In this document: positions 18,209-27,181 of the stretch, piece by piece
Numbering within the stretch: the first letter of the stretch is position 1
Layout of the letters: each line of letters starts with the position of its first letter
From: Bacillota bacterium
Lineage (GTDB): Bacteria > Bacillota > Clostridia > Acetivibrionales > DTU013
Assembly: GCA_023433505.1 (NCBI GenBank)
Contig: JAEZCO010000086.1
Coordinates: 4,598-68,597 of the forward strand
Direction: 5' to 3'
Length of the DNA stretch: 64,000 bases
Notes under the pieces: generated by a model
Database searches by the model: none
Told to the model about the DNA's origin: nothing
Seen by the model: the letters and a program-made list of their open reading frames with translations, nothing else
Position numbers and translations under genes: made by a program

Positions 18209-19346
18209 CCAATTTCTAAAGCAAGATGCGATGGAGGAAGTTGTAAGAATCCTTGAAATCAGAGGTTCAAGCCTGAAACATCGAAAATGCTGTATAGGTT
18301 TTGATGGCTATATCGATACGCTTTTCCGTATCATCAAGTCCAGAGAAAATAACGGGACATTGGGTTTCTATAATACCATCGAAGAATTTGGTGAGCGGAT
18401 TTTGAAGGCTTCCGGAAAGAGTGCCGACACCGGAATTTATCCGGTTCAGCAGCGGGCCGGCGGGAATGCGCCCATATTTGCAAACACCCTCTCCACGCTT
18501 GGGACGGCCGCCCGATGTATCGCGCTTATGGGATACCCCGAAATCAAAGGGCCCTTTGCCGGGCTTTCTTCTGACTGTGAGCGCATAAGCCTGGGGGAAC
18601 CCTGTGAAACCTATGCATTTGAGTTTGATGACGGAAAGCTTATGTTCGGGAATACGGCGAATGCGGATGAATTATCCTGGAACGGACTTATAAATCGTGT
18701 CGGACTCGAAAGGCTGAAAGAAATTTTTGCTGAGAGTGAGCTGGTAGGACTAGTGAATTGGAGCGGTCTTGCCGGTATGAACGGAATTTTGGACGGCATT
18801 GTTGATACGGTATTACCGGCCATAGACAGGGAGACTTTGAAAAGAAAATTATTTTTCTTTGATATTGCAGATCCTACGGCAAGGAGCAGAGAAGATTTTA
18901 TGCATCTGGCGAAGATTATGGCAAAAATCTGCGAAAAATCTTTGGTAATGCTCGGTCTGAATGAAAACGAAGCTTTGCAGATACATCAATTCGTGGCGCC
19001 GGGCAGCAGTGAAAATGATTTAATCGGCGTTTGCATGAAATTGACAGATTTTTTGGGTATTTCGGCTTTGATCGTACATTTGCGGGATGGCGCTTATGCC
19101 TTTACAAAGAAGGGTTTTGTGGAGTCAAAGGGATTCTTCGTGGGAAAGCCGGTATTGACCACAGGCGGCGGGGATAATTTCAACGGAGGCTTTTGTACCG
19201 GGCAATTGTTGGGAATGGATATGGACCAGTCCCTGCTGCTGGGAAATGCTGTTTCGTCCTACTATGTTGCAAATGGGCGCAGCCCTGATTTAGAGAGTAT
19301 AATAACCTATATTTCAAATTTTAGCCGGGAGGTTGATCAGGAATGA
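18201..19346 (+). CDS. PfkB-family carbohydrate kinase
   Basis: A 381-residue sugar kinase of the ribokinase family. Start at 18201 overlaps the GH20 stop by 8 bases. The N-terminal CIGFDGYIDT block (about residue 32), the RAGGNAPIFANTLSTLG substrate-side motif, and the C-terminal LTTGGGDNFNGGF motif (about residues 322-334, with the catalytic Asp) are present. It would phosphorylate a hexose or hexosamine released by the hydrolases. The next gene encodes a SIS-domain sugar-phosphate protein, which fits a GlcNAc/Man catabolic step (inference). Confidence 0.87.
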   Translation: MNNQFLKQDAMEEVVRILEIRGSSLKHRKCCIGFDGYIDTLFRIIKSRENNGTLGFYNTIEEFGERILKASGKSADTGIYPVQQRAGGNAPIFANTLSTLGTAARCIALMGYPEIKGPFAGLSSDCERISLGEPCETYAFEFDDGKLMFGNTANADELSWNGLINRVGLERLKEIFAESELVGLVNWSGLAGMNGILDGIVDTVLPAIDRETLKRKLFFFDIADPTARSREDFMHLAKIMAKICEKSLVMLGLNENEALQIHQFVAPGSSENDLIGVCMKLTDFLGISALIVHLRDGAYAFTKKGFVESKGFFVGKPVLTTGGGDNFNGGFCTGQLLGMDMDQSLLLGNAVSSYYVANGRSPDLESIITYISNFSREVDQE

Positions 19347-20383
19347 ACGGATTTCTTAAGGATGTAATAAGTCAGCCTGAAAGTTTGCGGAAAGCAATCG
19401 AAGGCTATTTGTCCGGGGACAATGCAAAGAGGATGGATGAGATCGCGGACCTTGGCTTTGAAAAAGTGGTTTTTACAGGAATGGGAAGTTCTAATTTTTG
19501 CAACGGCAGCGCTGAAATCCTGCTGAATAACAGCGGATTCACTTCCATGGTGAAATCTACGGGACAGCTTCTTTACTATGAGACCGGATTGCTTCGCCGG
19601 GACACACTTTTCATTCTGGTATCCCAATCGGGTGAAAGCGCTGAAATAGTAAGGCTTTTGGATAGTATCCCTCCCTTTTGCACAATTGTGGCGGTTACAA
19701 ACAATGGAAACAGCACTCTTGCGAAAAGGGCAAACTATCTTTTCCATATGAATGTTGAGGAGGAAGAAGCCGTTTCGACCAGGACCTATCTTGCAGCCCT
19801 GGTCCTTCAGGACCTTCTTGCCGCTTCCATTGCGAAATGCAGAAATGAAATATTTGTAGAAGGAATCCGGGCATCTGTGGAAGGTCTGGCCAGCTTTCTG
19901 GAGGGATATGAGGAGGTCTACGGACAGTTGAAGGATTTCCTTAAAGAAGCCTCCTACCTTTGTCTGGCAGGCCGTGGACATTCAATGGCGACAGTACGCT
20001 CCGGTGCATTATTTATCCGGGAAGTGGCCAAATTTCCCGGAATCGATTTTGACAGCGCCGAGTTCAGGCACGGTCCCTTTGAAATGGTGCAGCCGGGTTT
20101 CCATGGCATGATTTTTGCCCCGGGAGGCCCCTCCTATGAATTAAATTGCAGGCTGGCTTCCAATATTGCAGAAAAAGGCGGGAAGGTTGTTTTGGTAACC
20201 AACCGGCCTACTGGGAGGGCAAGCGACAAAATTCTGGTCCTGGAACAAAAGAAAGTACCGGAAATGCTGGTCCCCATCCCCGAAATAGCACCCGTACAGC
20301 TAGCTGCAGCCGGTCTCGCGGAAATTCGGGGGTTTGAGGCAGGCAAATTCAGATGGTCATCCAAAGTGACACGGTTTGAGTAG
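19343..20383 (+). CDS. SIS-domain sugar-phosphate isomerase/deaminase-like protein
   Basis: A 346-residue protein with two SIS domains, like the isomerase half of GlmS and like AgaS/FrlB deglycases. It overlaps the kinase gene by 4 bases (ATGA). Domain 1 has FTGMGSSNF and FILVSQSGESAEIVRLL (about residues 88-104); domain 2 has LCLAGRGHSMATV and the SAEFRHGPFEMV motif (about 231-242), typical of amino-sugar phosphate binding sites. There is no glutaminase domain, so ammonia-releasing deamination or isomerisation of an amino sugar phosphate is plausible. It is the last gene of the glycan locus. Confidence 0.85.
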   Translation: MNGFLKDVISQPESLRKAIEGYLSGDNAKRMDEIADLGFEKVVFTGMGSSNFCNGSAEILLNNSGFTSMVKSTGQLLYYETGLLRRDTLFILVSQSGESAEIVRLLDSIPPFCTIVAVTNNGNSTLAKRANYLFHMNVEEEEAVSTRTYLAALVLQDLLAASIAKCRNEIFVEGIRASVEGLASFLEGYEEVYGQLKDFLKEASYLCLAGRGHSMATVRSGALFIREVAKFPGIDFDSAEFRHGPFEMVQPGFHGMIFAPGGPSYELNCRLASNIAEKGGKVVLVTNRPTGRASDKILVLEQKKVPEMLVPIPEIAPVQLAAAGLAEIRGFEAGKFRWSSKVTRFE

Positions 20384-20812
20384 CTTACCTGCAGCAAGAG
20401 AATTGGGTAAATAGCCATACTCTTCCAATCCTGTCTCATATACCTTTGTATCGACAGAGTACGACTTAGGAGTACTGCAAATATTACTTCCCGTTTTTCT
20501 GAAAATGCCGGCACTCTAAGACTGCATTTTTAGAAATCTATACGGGAAGTTATATTTGTACCAGTACTTACGGGACGCTCTTCAATAACCGCAATTACCA
20601 TTGAAATTGCGGAAGATAAGGTTTATTTATTTCCATCAATTCTCTGTAAATATTCTCATTTTTCCTTATCGCCCAAAGAATACCGGAAGCTTTATAGATA
20701 AATATCCATCCAAAAAATTGGATTTATCCTGCCTTGAAGTTGTGGTACTTAAATAGTAAAATAGTAAATATATTTATGATGTGACATTTGGAATGAAATG
20801 AGGCATTGAAAA
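20384..20812. other. 429-base intergenic stretch after the glycan locus
   Basis: It contains an imperfect long inverted repeat at 20471-20568 and, near 20591-20610, a short GCAATT/AATTGC inverted repeat. The remaining AT-rich part up to ddl shows no clear promoter consensus and no gene. Confidence 0.5.
20471..20568. repeat. 98-bp MITE-like element with imperfect terminal inverted repeats
   Basis: The left end AGTACTGCAAATAT..ACTTCCCGT matches, with small gaps, the reverse complement of the right end ACGGGAAGT..ATATTTGTACCAGTACT. The arms are about 25 bases each and the whole unit is 98 bases. The motif TTAGGAGTACTGCAA that straddles its left edge occurs again at 54120, after guaB, suggesting a dispersed family. 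Confidence 0.5.
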
Positions 20813-21979
20813 ATGAAGGATAAGAAGCGGATCGCGGTGATTTTTGGCGGCCAATCCTCGGAACATGAGGTATCAAGAGTGTCTGCCGAATCGGTTCTAA
20901 AAAATATAGATCAGGAGAAATACGAAGTAGAAATGCTTGGCATCACCAGGGACGGCAGATGGCTTTCCTACGACGGGCCGGTAGGGCTCATCGGGACCGG
21001 CGAATGGCAGGCTCTGGCGGAAGCCAGGGCTGAACTGAAGGCCGGCGGCAAAGGGTTGTTGAACTCCGGAGAATGCGGTGAACTTTCTGCCTGCGCAACA
21101 AGCGCCATTGACAGCTCAGCCAGGGGGATTTTGAAGGCAGCGGGCGTGGAAAGGGAAGATAAAAAAATTGACGTGGTATTTCCCGTGCTGCACGGATGCA
21201 ATGGGGAAGACGGTACAATACAGGGGCTGTTCGAGTTGGCCGGCATACCTTATGTGGGCTGCGGTGTAATGGGCTCGGCCCTTGGCATGGATAAGGGTTT
21301 TGCAAAAATCGTCTTTGAGAAGGAAGGGATTCCCCAGGGGAAATATATCGTATTCAGCCGAAAACAGATCAGCCAGGATGTGGACAGCCTTGTCGGCCAG
21401 GTTGAAGCTTTGCTGACGTACCCCTGTTTTGTGAAGCCTTCCAATGCAGGCTCGTCGGTAGGGGTAAGCAAGGCCCATGACAGGCAGGAATTGATGGAAG
21501 CTCTGAACTATGCCGCAAGATATGACCGGAGGGTGCTGGTTGAAGAATTCATCGACGGCAGAGAGGTGGAGTGCGCAGTCCTTGGAAATGATGAGCCTTT
21601 AGCCTCCACCGTGGGTGAAGTGGTACCCTGCAACGAATTTTATGACTATGAAGCAAAATATAGCAGCGGAGACAGCTCCACCATCATCATACCGGCACGG
21701 CTGCCGGATGAGGTGATCCGGAAAATCAGGGATTATGCGGTCAGAGCATTTAAGGCGCTGGACCTGGCGGGGCTCTCCCGGGTGGATTTCTTTGTTCACA
21801 AGGATACCGGGGACATCTTTATCAATGAAGTCAACACCCTTCCGGGTTTTACCAGCATCAGCATGTATCCCAAGCTCTGGGAGGCTTCAGGAATTCCATA
21901 TTCAAAGCTGATTGAGAAGCTCCTTGACCTGGCGGTAGAACGTTTTGAGGACAGCAAAAGAGAAATTGGCGGCAAATGA
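20813..21979 (+). CDS. ddl: D-alanine--D-alanine ligase
   Basis: A 388-residue ATP-grasp ligase that joins two D-alanines for peptidoglycan. N-terminal GGQSSEHEVSRVSAESV, the central PVLHGCNGEDGTIQG segment (about residue 125), the KPSNAGSSVGVSK glycine-rich ATP lid and the C-terminal INEVNTLPGFTSISMYPKLW metal/ATP-site motif are all intact. Length matches the longer Ddl/VanA-like class. The following gene, murI, makes the other D-amino acid for the wall, which supports the assignment. The start at 20813 has only a weak ribosome binding site (GAGGC). Confidence 0.94.
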   Translation: MKDKKRIAVIFGGQSSEHEVSRVSAESVLKNIDQEKYEVEMLGITRDGRWLSYDGPVGLIGTGEWQALAEARAELKAGGKGLLNSGECGELSACATSAIDSSARGILKAAGVEREDKKIDVVFPVLHGCNGEDGTIQGLFELAGIPYVGCGVMGSALGMDKGFAKIVFEKEGIPQGKYIVFSRKQISQDVDSLVGQVEALLTYPCFVKPSNAGSSVGVSKAHDRQELMEALNYAARYDRRVLVEEFIDGREVECAVLGNDEPLASTVGEVVPCNEFYDYEAKYSSGDSSTIIIPARLPDEVIRKIRDYAVRAFKALDLAGLSRVDFFVHKDTGDIFINEVNTLPGFTSISMYPKLWEASGIPYSKLIEKLLDLAVERFEDSKREIGGK

Positions 21980-22003
21980 AGCATAACGGGGGATTTGGGG
22001 ATT

Positions 22004-22816
22004 ATGGACAACAGACCGATAGGCGTTTTTGATTCGGGACTGGGAGGACTTACTGTATTAAAAGAGGTCATGAAGCTGCTGCCCGGCGAGAGTGTGGTAT
22101 ATTTCGGAGACAGCGGAAGGGCGCCTTACGGCACAAAGTCCAAAGAAACAGTGATCAAATATACTTTTCAAAACATACGGTTCTTATTGAATCAGGATAT
22201 AAAGATGATCGTCATTGCCTGCAACACCATGAGTGCTTTCGGGTACAATCTGGTAGTCAAAAACTTTGACATACCCATCATCGATGTCATACAGCCGGGA
22301 GCCCTGACAGGGGTACGTGAAACAAAAAACAAAAAACTCGGGATTATAGGGACAACCGCAACAATTAACAGCGGCGCTTATGAAGAGGCTGTCAACGGCA
22401 TTGACTGCGCAATCGAAACCTTTTCAAAAGCATGCCCGCTGTTTGTGCCTCTGGTGGAAGAAGGCACGGAATGGTGGAACAATGACATTGCCGTGCGGGT
22501 AGCCGAGGAATATCTGACGCCGTTAAAGGAAAGCGGGGTAGACACGCTCATCCTGGGCTGCACGCATTATCCGCTCCTATACGATACCATATCCCACGTT
22601 ATGGGCGAGGAAGTGAAGCTCGTAAGCTCGGCGCTGGAGATGGCAAAAGTCGTGAAGAATACCATCGCGGAGCACGATATGCAAAGGAATCAACAGCTAA
22701 AACCGGTTTACAGGTTTTATACCAGCGACAGCGTTGAAAAATTCGAACCGCTGTGCAGCGCCATATTGGGGACGAAAATTACCTCCGCCGAAAGAGTGGA
22801 TATTGAGAAATACTGA
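22004..22816 (+). CDS. murI: Glutamate racemase
   Basis: A 270-residue cofactor-independent racemase making D-glutamate for peptidoglycan. The two catalytic cysteines lie in IACNTMSAFG (about residue 73) and LGCTHYPLL (about residue 185); the N-terminal GVFDSGLGGLTVLKE and FGDSGRAPYG blocks are typical. ATG at 22004 is chosen over the TTG nine bases upstream. It lies 24 bases downstream of ddl, likely the same transcript. Confidence 0.95.
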   Translation: MDNRPIGVFDSGLGGLTVLKEVMKLLPGESVVYFGDSGRAPYGTKSKETVIKYTFQNIRFLLNQDIKMIVIACNTMSAFGYNLVVKNFDIPIIDVIQPGALTGVRETKNKKLGIIGTTATINSGAYEEAVNGIDCAIETFSKACPLFVPLVEEGTEWWNNDIAVRVAEEYLTPLKESGVDTLILGCTHYPLLYDTISHVMGEEVKLVSSALEMAKVVKNTIAEHDMQRNQQLKPVYRFYTSDSVEKFEPLCSAILGTKITSAERVDIEKY

Positions 22817-22987
22817 ATATATGGTTATAATAAGTGCGGGAACAACCCACAGGAAGAAGGAATCAAAGGCCAGAGCAGCAGGTATTCCTTACGGGTCCGG
22901 GGAATGTCTCCGTTTGAAGAGAAATCGGAAGATCCTAAAAATGCCGGCTGCCGGTAATCTACCGGTTGTAAGAAAGGTGAGTGCCAA

Positions 22988-23467
22988 GTGGACAAAAATG
23001 TTATTATTTCTGTGAAAGGTACGCAAGTAGCTGACGACAGAGAGCCGAACATCATGGAATTGGTTACGGAAGGCAAGTATTACAGGCAGGATGGAGCTTA
23101 TTATGTTACTTACAATGAGAGTGAGGTTACCGGTATGAGCGGGACCATCACCACTTTGAAGGTTGCCAACGGCATCGTTACATTGATGAGATCAGGCTCC
23201 GTAAACTCCCATTTTGTTTTCCAAAGAGGGCAAAAGCATGTATCGTATTATGATACGGAGCACGGTGCATTTACCATCAGCGTCATTGCCAATGAGGTGG
23301 ATATCAAGGTAGACGACAATGGCGGTGAAATCCGGGTGGGGTACCAGATGGAGATTGATAACAGCAAAACCGGAGAAAATGATTTTCATATGTTCATAAG
23401 AGAGGCAGGACGTATCAATGACAAACATTATAGAGAACTTAAGGCAACAAATCAGGGATACAGTTGA
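22988..23467 (+). CDS. DUF1934 (YwiB-like) beta-barrel protein
   Basis: A 159-residue protein of the lipocalin-like DUF1934 family. GTG start at 22988 follows AGAAAGGTGAG. The GKYYRQDGAYYVTYNESEVTG and RQGQKH-like segments and the alternating beta-strand pattern fit the family. Its 3' end overlaps argS by 50 bases, the same ywiB-argS arrangement as in Bacillus subtilis, indicating translational coupling. Function is unknown. Confidence 0.85.
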   Translation: MDKNVIISVKGTQVADDREPNIMELVTEGKYYRQDGAYYVTYNESEVTGMSGTITTLKVANGIVTLMRSGSVNSHFVFQRGQKHVSYYDTEHGAFTISVIANEVDIKVDDNGGEIRVGYQMEIDNSKTGENDFHMFIREAGRINDKHYRELKATNQGYS

Positions 23468-25112
23468 AAAAGCACTGGCTGAATCCATCAAGAACGGTGA
23501 ACTTCCTGAAATAGAGCTTCCCTCTATTACGGTGGAAACACCCAAGGAAAAGGACCACGGCGATTTTTCCACCAACGTTGCCATGCAGGTAACCCGGCTT
23601 GCGAAGAAGCCGCCCAGGCAAATAGCGGAGATTATCATCAAGAATCTGGAGACGGAAGGCACCTATATCGAAAAGATTGAATGCGCCGGGCCGGGCTTCA
23701 TAAATTTCTACTTCCGCAGCGCATGGCTGTACGATGCTTTAAAGCTGATCAACAAGGAAGGCCCGGATTTTGGCAGGATAAACATCGGAAACGGGCAGAA
23801 GGTAATGGTGGAGTTTGTCAGTGCCAACCCTACCGGACCGCTTCATATGGGCAACGCAAGGGGAGGCGCTCTTGGCGATTGCATTGCAAGCGTGCTGCAG
23901 GCCGCCGGATACGAAGTCACCCGGGAGTTTTATGTCAATGATGCGGGAAATCAGATAGAGAAGTTCGGTATTTCGCTGGAAGCAAGGTATATACAGCTTT
24001 TAAAGGGCCAGGACGCAATAGCTTTTCCGGAGGATGGGTATCAAGGCGAGGATATTATCGACCATATGAAGGATTATATTGCTGAAAACGGGGACAAGCA
24101 TCTTGAGACCGAATCGGCTGAGAGACGCAGGATCCTTGTGGATTTTGCCCTTCCAAAGAATATTGAAAGGATCCGGAACGGCCTTAAGAGCTATGGGATT
24201 GAGTATGACGTGTGGTTTTCAGAACAGTCCCTGTACGATAGCGGAGAATTGAAGGAGACCCTGGAGTTCCTGAGGGAGAATGGATACACGGTTGAAAAGG
24301 AAGGAGCCCAATGGTTCAAGGCTACTGATTTCGGTATAGAGAAAGATGAAGTAATTGTAAGAAATAATGGGCTTGCTACCTACTTCGCTTCCGATATTGC
24401 CTACCACAGGAATAAATTTCTGAAGCGGAAATTCGACAGGGTCATTAATCTGTGGGGAGCGGACCATCACGGGCATGTAGCCAGGATGAAAGCGGGAGTG
24501 CAGGCGCTGGGCGTTGATCCCGGCAAGCTGGATATCGTATTGTTCCAGTTGGTGCGGCTTTACAGGAACGGCGAGGTTGCCAGGATGTCCAAGAGGACGG
24601 GGAAATCCATATCCCTGACGGATCTCCTGGAAGAAGTGGGCCGCGATGCGGCAAGATTTATTTTTAACACAAAGGCTTCAGGAAGCCACCTGGATTTTGA
24701 CCTGGACCTGGCGGTGAAGCAGTCCAACGACAATCCCGTATTCTATGTGCAATATGCCCATGCCAGGATATGCAGCATGCTGAGATTGCTGGAGAGCGAG
24801 GGAATTTCAGTACCCAATATCGCAGAAGTGGATATGGCACAGCTATCCGTCAAAGAAGAACTGGAGTTGATCAAAAAGCTGGCCGAGTATCCGGATGAAA
24901 TAAGGATTTCGGCACAAACCCTGGAACCCAGCAGGCTCACCCGGTATGTTACCGATGTCGCCTCGCTGTTTCACAGCTTTTACACGGTGTGCAGAGTTAA
25001 AGGAGAGCAGGAGGCGCTGATGAAGGCCAGGCTGCTGCTGGTAGACTGCACCAGGACAATTATCCGGAATGTGCTGGAAATACTTAGTATCAGCGCCCCG
25101 GAGAGGATGTAA
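23418..25112 (+). CDS. argS: Arginyl-tRNA synthetase
   Basis: A 564-residue class I synthetase. The N-terminal additive domain (about 1-110) is followed by the HIGH-type motif in PTGPLHMGNARGGALGD (about residues 138-154), and the KMSKS-type motif appears as ARMSKRTGKS (about residue 390). The C-terminal DALR anticodon-binding domain contains QYAHARICSMLRL. The long overlap with the DUF1934 gene was kept because this ATG gives the conserved N-terminus. Confidence 0.96.
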   Translation: MTNIIENLRQQIRDTVEKALAESIKNGELPEIELPSITVETPKEKDHGDFSTNVAMQVTRLAKKPPRQIAEIIIKNLETEGTYIEKIECAGPGFINFYFRSAWLYDALKLINKEGPDFGRINIGNGQKVMVEFVSANPTGPLHMGNARGGALGDCIASVLQAAGYEVTREFYVNDAGNQIEKFGISLEARYIQLLKGQDAIAFPEDGYQGEDIIDHMKDYIAENGDKHLETESAERRRILVDFALPKNIERIRNGLKSYGIEYDVWFSEQSLYDSGELKETLEFLRENGYTVEKEGAQWFKATDFGIEKDEVIVRNNGLATYFASDIAYHRNKFLKRKFDRVINLWGADHHGHVARMKAGVQALGVDPGKLDIVLFQLVRLYRNGEVARMSKRTGKSISLTDLLEEVGRDAARFIFNTKASGSHLDFDLDLAVKQSNDNPVFYVQYAHARICSMLRLLESEGISVPNIAEVDMAQLSVKEELELIKKLAEYPDEIRISAQTLEPSRLTRYVTDVASLFHSFYTVCRVKGEQEALMKARLLLVDCTRTIIRNVLEILSISAPERM

Positions 25113-25116
25113 AAAT

Positions 25117-25131
25117 CGGTGTCAGGCACCG
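25117..25131. repeat. Short REP-like palindrome
   Basis: CGGTG-TCAGG-CACCG, just after argS. GGTGTCAGGCACC-type palindromes are a recurrent intergenic repeat in Firmicutes; no T-run follows, so it is not a normal terminator. Confidence 0.4.
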
Positions 25132-25176
25132 AACTTATTTGCTTATTAAGGATAAAGTCCATAATATGGGGTTATT

Positions 25177-25842
25177 ATGAAAATCACTGATTTAACGCAT
25201 GCCATCCTTTCAGATATGCCGGTTTATCCGGGGACCGAACAACCGGCTTTTATAAATGCAAATACGCTGGAAAAGGATGGTTTCAAAGAAACAAAAATCA
25301 CCATGTATTCACATACGGGCACACATATAGATGCACCTTCCCATTTATTGCGTGACGGACTCTCTCTGGACCGTCTGGATGCAGGACATTTTATTGGGAG
25401 TGCACTTGTGCTGGATTTTACAAATGAAGATAAGAAAACCATAGGTGTTGAGCGTTTAAAGCCCTGGGAAGAAAAGATAAAAAACGTGGAGTTCATTTTA
25501 ATAAACACTGGATGGAGTAAATATTGGGGGAGTGAAAAGTACTTTGAAGCTTTTCCCTCCTTAAGCGAAGAAGCGGCCCAATGGCTGTCTGCCTTTAATT
25601 TAAAGGGCATTGGCATTGATGCCATTTCAATTGATGCCATGATGTCAGCGGCACTGACAGTCCATAAAATATTCCTCCGGAAAAATATTATTATCATTGA
25701 AAATCTAACCAATCTGACCTCCATTGGCAGTGAATATTTTATTTTAAGCATTCTTCCGCTGAAATATGGAAACGCCGATGGGTCGCCGGTACGGGCCATT
25801 TCTATAGAAAATACCGTGCAATGGCAGGCAGATACTGAATAA
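25177..25842 (+). CDS. Cyclase-family metal-dependent hydrolase (kynurenine-formamidase-like)
   Basis: A 221-residue protein of the PF04199 cyclase family. The metal-binding HTGTHIDAPSH motif is at about residues 46-56, preceded by the strand DMPVYPGTEQP. Characterised relatives hydrolyse N-formylkynurenine or similar amides and esters. No tryptophan-catabolism genes are nearby, so the true substrate is open. The gene stands alone behind argS with a weak ribosome binding site. Confidence 0.8.
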   Translation: MKITDLTHAILSDMPVYPGTEQPAFINANTLEKDGFKETKITMYSHTGTHIDAPSHLLRDGLSLDRLDAGHFIGSALVLDFTNEDKKTIGVERLKPWEEKIKNVEFILINTGWSKYWGSEKYFEAFPSLSEEAAQWLSAFNLKGIGIDAISIDAMMSAALTVHKIFLRKNIIIIENLTNLTSIGSEYFILSILPLKYGNADGSPVRAISIENTVQWQADTE

Positions 25843-25886
25843 TCACGTGGAGGTAAATGGAGAACCCAAAATATTTTCAAAACATA

Positions 25887-25915
25887 TTGACAAATAAAAT
25901 AAATTGTGATATAAT
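25887..25915 (+). promoter_or_regulatory. SigA-type promoter for the methyltransferase gene
   Basis: TTGACA at 25887-25892 and TATAAT at 25910-25915, both perfect consensus with a 17-base spacer. The start codon is about 166 bases downstream, leaving a long 5' leader. Confidence 0.75.
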
Positions 25916-26081
25916 TTTGTGTTATAAATTTTAAGAAATATCAAGCAATCTCCAGAAAATTCAAACCAGCTTTCGCATTCCGGTGACAAACCGCATTGAC
26001 GGCATTTGTTTAAAATCTGCGCCTTTGATATCATTTCTTCCATTGGAAATTCAATAAAATTATTGGAAGGAGCGAATAGCA

Positions 26082-26993
26082 ATGGAGGATAACCGTGCAA
26101 GTATAACGTCTGTCGTCACAGCATACTGCCGTGCTTACCACGCAATGTATGACTGTCCGAAAATTTTCGATGATTTCGTTGCCCCCAAATTATTTACAAG
26201 GGAGGAGCATCAATTCTTTGAATATAATCTGGCGGAGTCGGCAAAATTTATTAACCCGGAGGCGGCGGCAGCCTGTCCGGACCAGGCAGGCTTATTGAAA
26301 CTTGCCTTAAGATATAACGCACCGACAACGCTTAGCCGTTCAAGGTATGCCGAAGGAATCGTGGAGGAATTTGTGAACAAGGGCGTCCGGCAATACGTAA
26401 TGCTGGGAGCCGGGCTGGACACCTTTGCTTTCAGGCGCCCTGAGCTGCTGGAAAAAATAAAGGTGCTGGAGGTGGACCACCCGGCCTCCCAGGCACAGAA
26501 AAAAGAACGGCTTCATCGGGCAGGTCTCATCCCTTCGGCGCATCATTATTTTATTCCGGCGGATTTTAATGCCAACAGCCTGGAAGATGTCCTGGAGCCA
26601 TCCTTGTTCAGCAGGAGTGAGCCAAGTATTTTCAGCTGGCTGGGAGTTACCTTTTATCTGGCATATGATAAAGTCATAGACACCTTCAGGGCCATCGCCC
26701 AACTGGCCCCTTCAGGGAGTGCCGTTGTTTTTGATTTCCTGGGAGCCGAAGCCTTTGATCCCGGAAAGGCTTCGGCACAGTCCCAGAAAATCCAGCAAAT
26801 AGTCAAGACAGCCGGCGAGCCTATGAAAACTGCCTTCCATGCCGGAACCATCGGCGCGGAGCTTGATAAAGCCGGACTGGCCCTGAAAGAGCTGCTGAGC
26901 CCCGGTGAAATAGAGAAGCGTTACTTTCAAAACCAGCCGGACGGGTATCATGCTTCACCCCACTATTATTTCGCATATGCCGAAGTCAAGTAA
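26082..26993 (+). CDS. SAM-dependent methyltransferase, leucine carboxyl methyltransferase-like (TIGR00027 family)
   Basis: A 303-residue class I methyltransferase; the ATG at 26082 follows GAAGGAGCG. The SAM-binding motif I is MLGAGLDTFAFR (about residues 107-118), followed by the VLEVDHP acidic loop, and ITSVVTAYCRAYH-like N-terminal helix is typical of the family. Family members methylate small acids or polyketide-like substrates in actinobacteria; the substrate here is unknown. It has its own strong promoter and looks monocistronic. Confidence 0.83.
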   Translation: MEDNRASITSVVTAYCRAYHAMYDCPKIFDDFVAPKLFTREEHQFFEYNLAESAKFINPEAAAACPDQAGLLKLALRYNAPTTLSRSRYAEGIVEEFVNKGVRQYVMLGAGLDTFAFRRPELLEKIKVLEVDHPASQAQKKERLHRAGLIPSAHHYFIPADFNANSLEDVLEPSLFSRSEPSIFSWLGVTFYLAYDKVIDTFRAIAQLAPSGSAVVFDFLGAEAFDPGKASAQSQKIQQIVKTAGEPMKTAFHAGTIGAELDKAGLALKELLSPGEIEKRYFQNQPDGYHASPHYYFAYAEVK

Positions 26994-27071
26994 CCGGCCG
27001 GATAAAGGTATTTCATAAAGAGAATTTTAATAAAATTTTACCCCCCGAAGGGTAAACTAAAGCATAAAATC

Positions 27072-27124
27072 AGCCGATATATATAGCGGATATCTTATCC
27101 TTGCTTGGATCGGCTTTTGTTTTG
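27072..27124 (+). terminator. Hairpin plus T-rich tail between methyltransferase and SLH gene
   Basis: AGCCGAT (27072-27078) pairs with ATCGGCT (27109-27115), enclosing an inner ATCC/GGAT hairpin, followed by TTTTGTTTT. It can end the methyltransferase transcript or act as an attenuator in the leader of the SLH gene. An upstream TTACCC-ccgaa-GGGTAA hairpin (near 27037-27053) could compete or form part of a leader RNA. Confidence 0.55.
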
Positions 27125-27181
27125 CCTGCTTTTGGAGCAAGGTGTATCTCTGGGAATTTACCGCAAGAAAGGGAGCTTACT

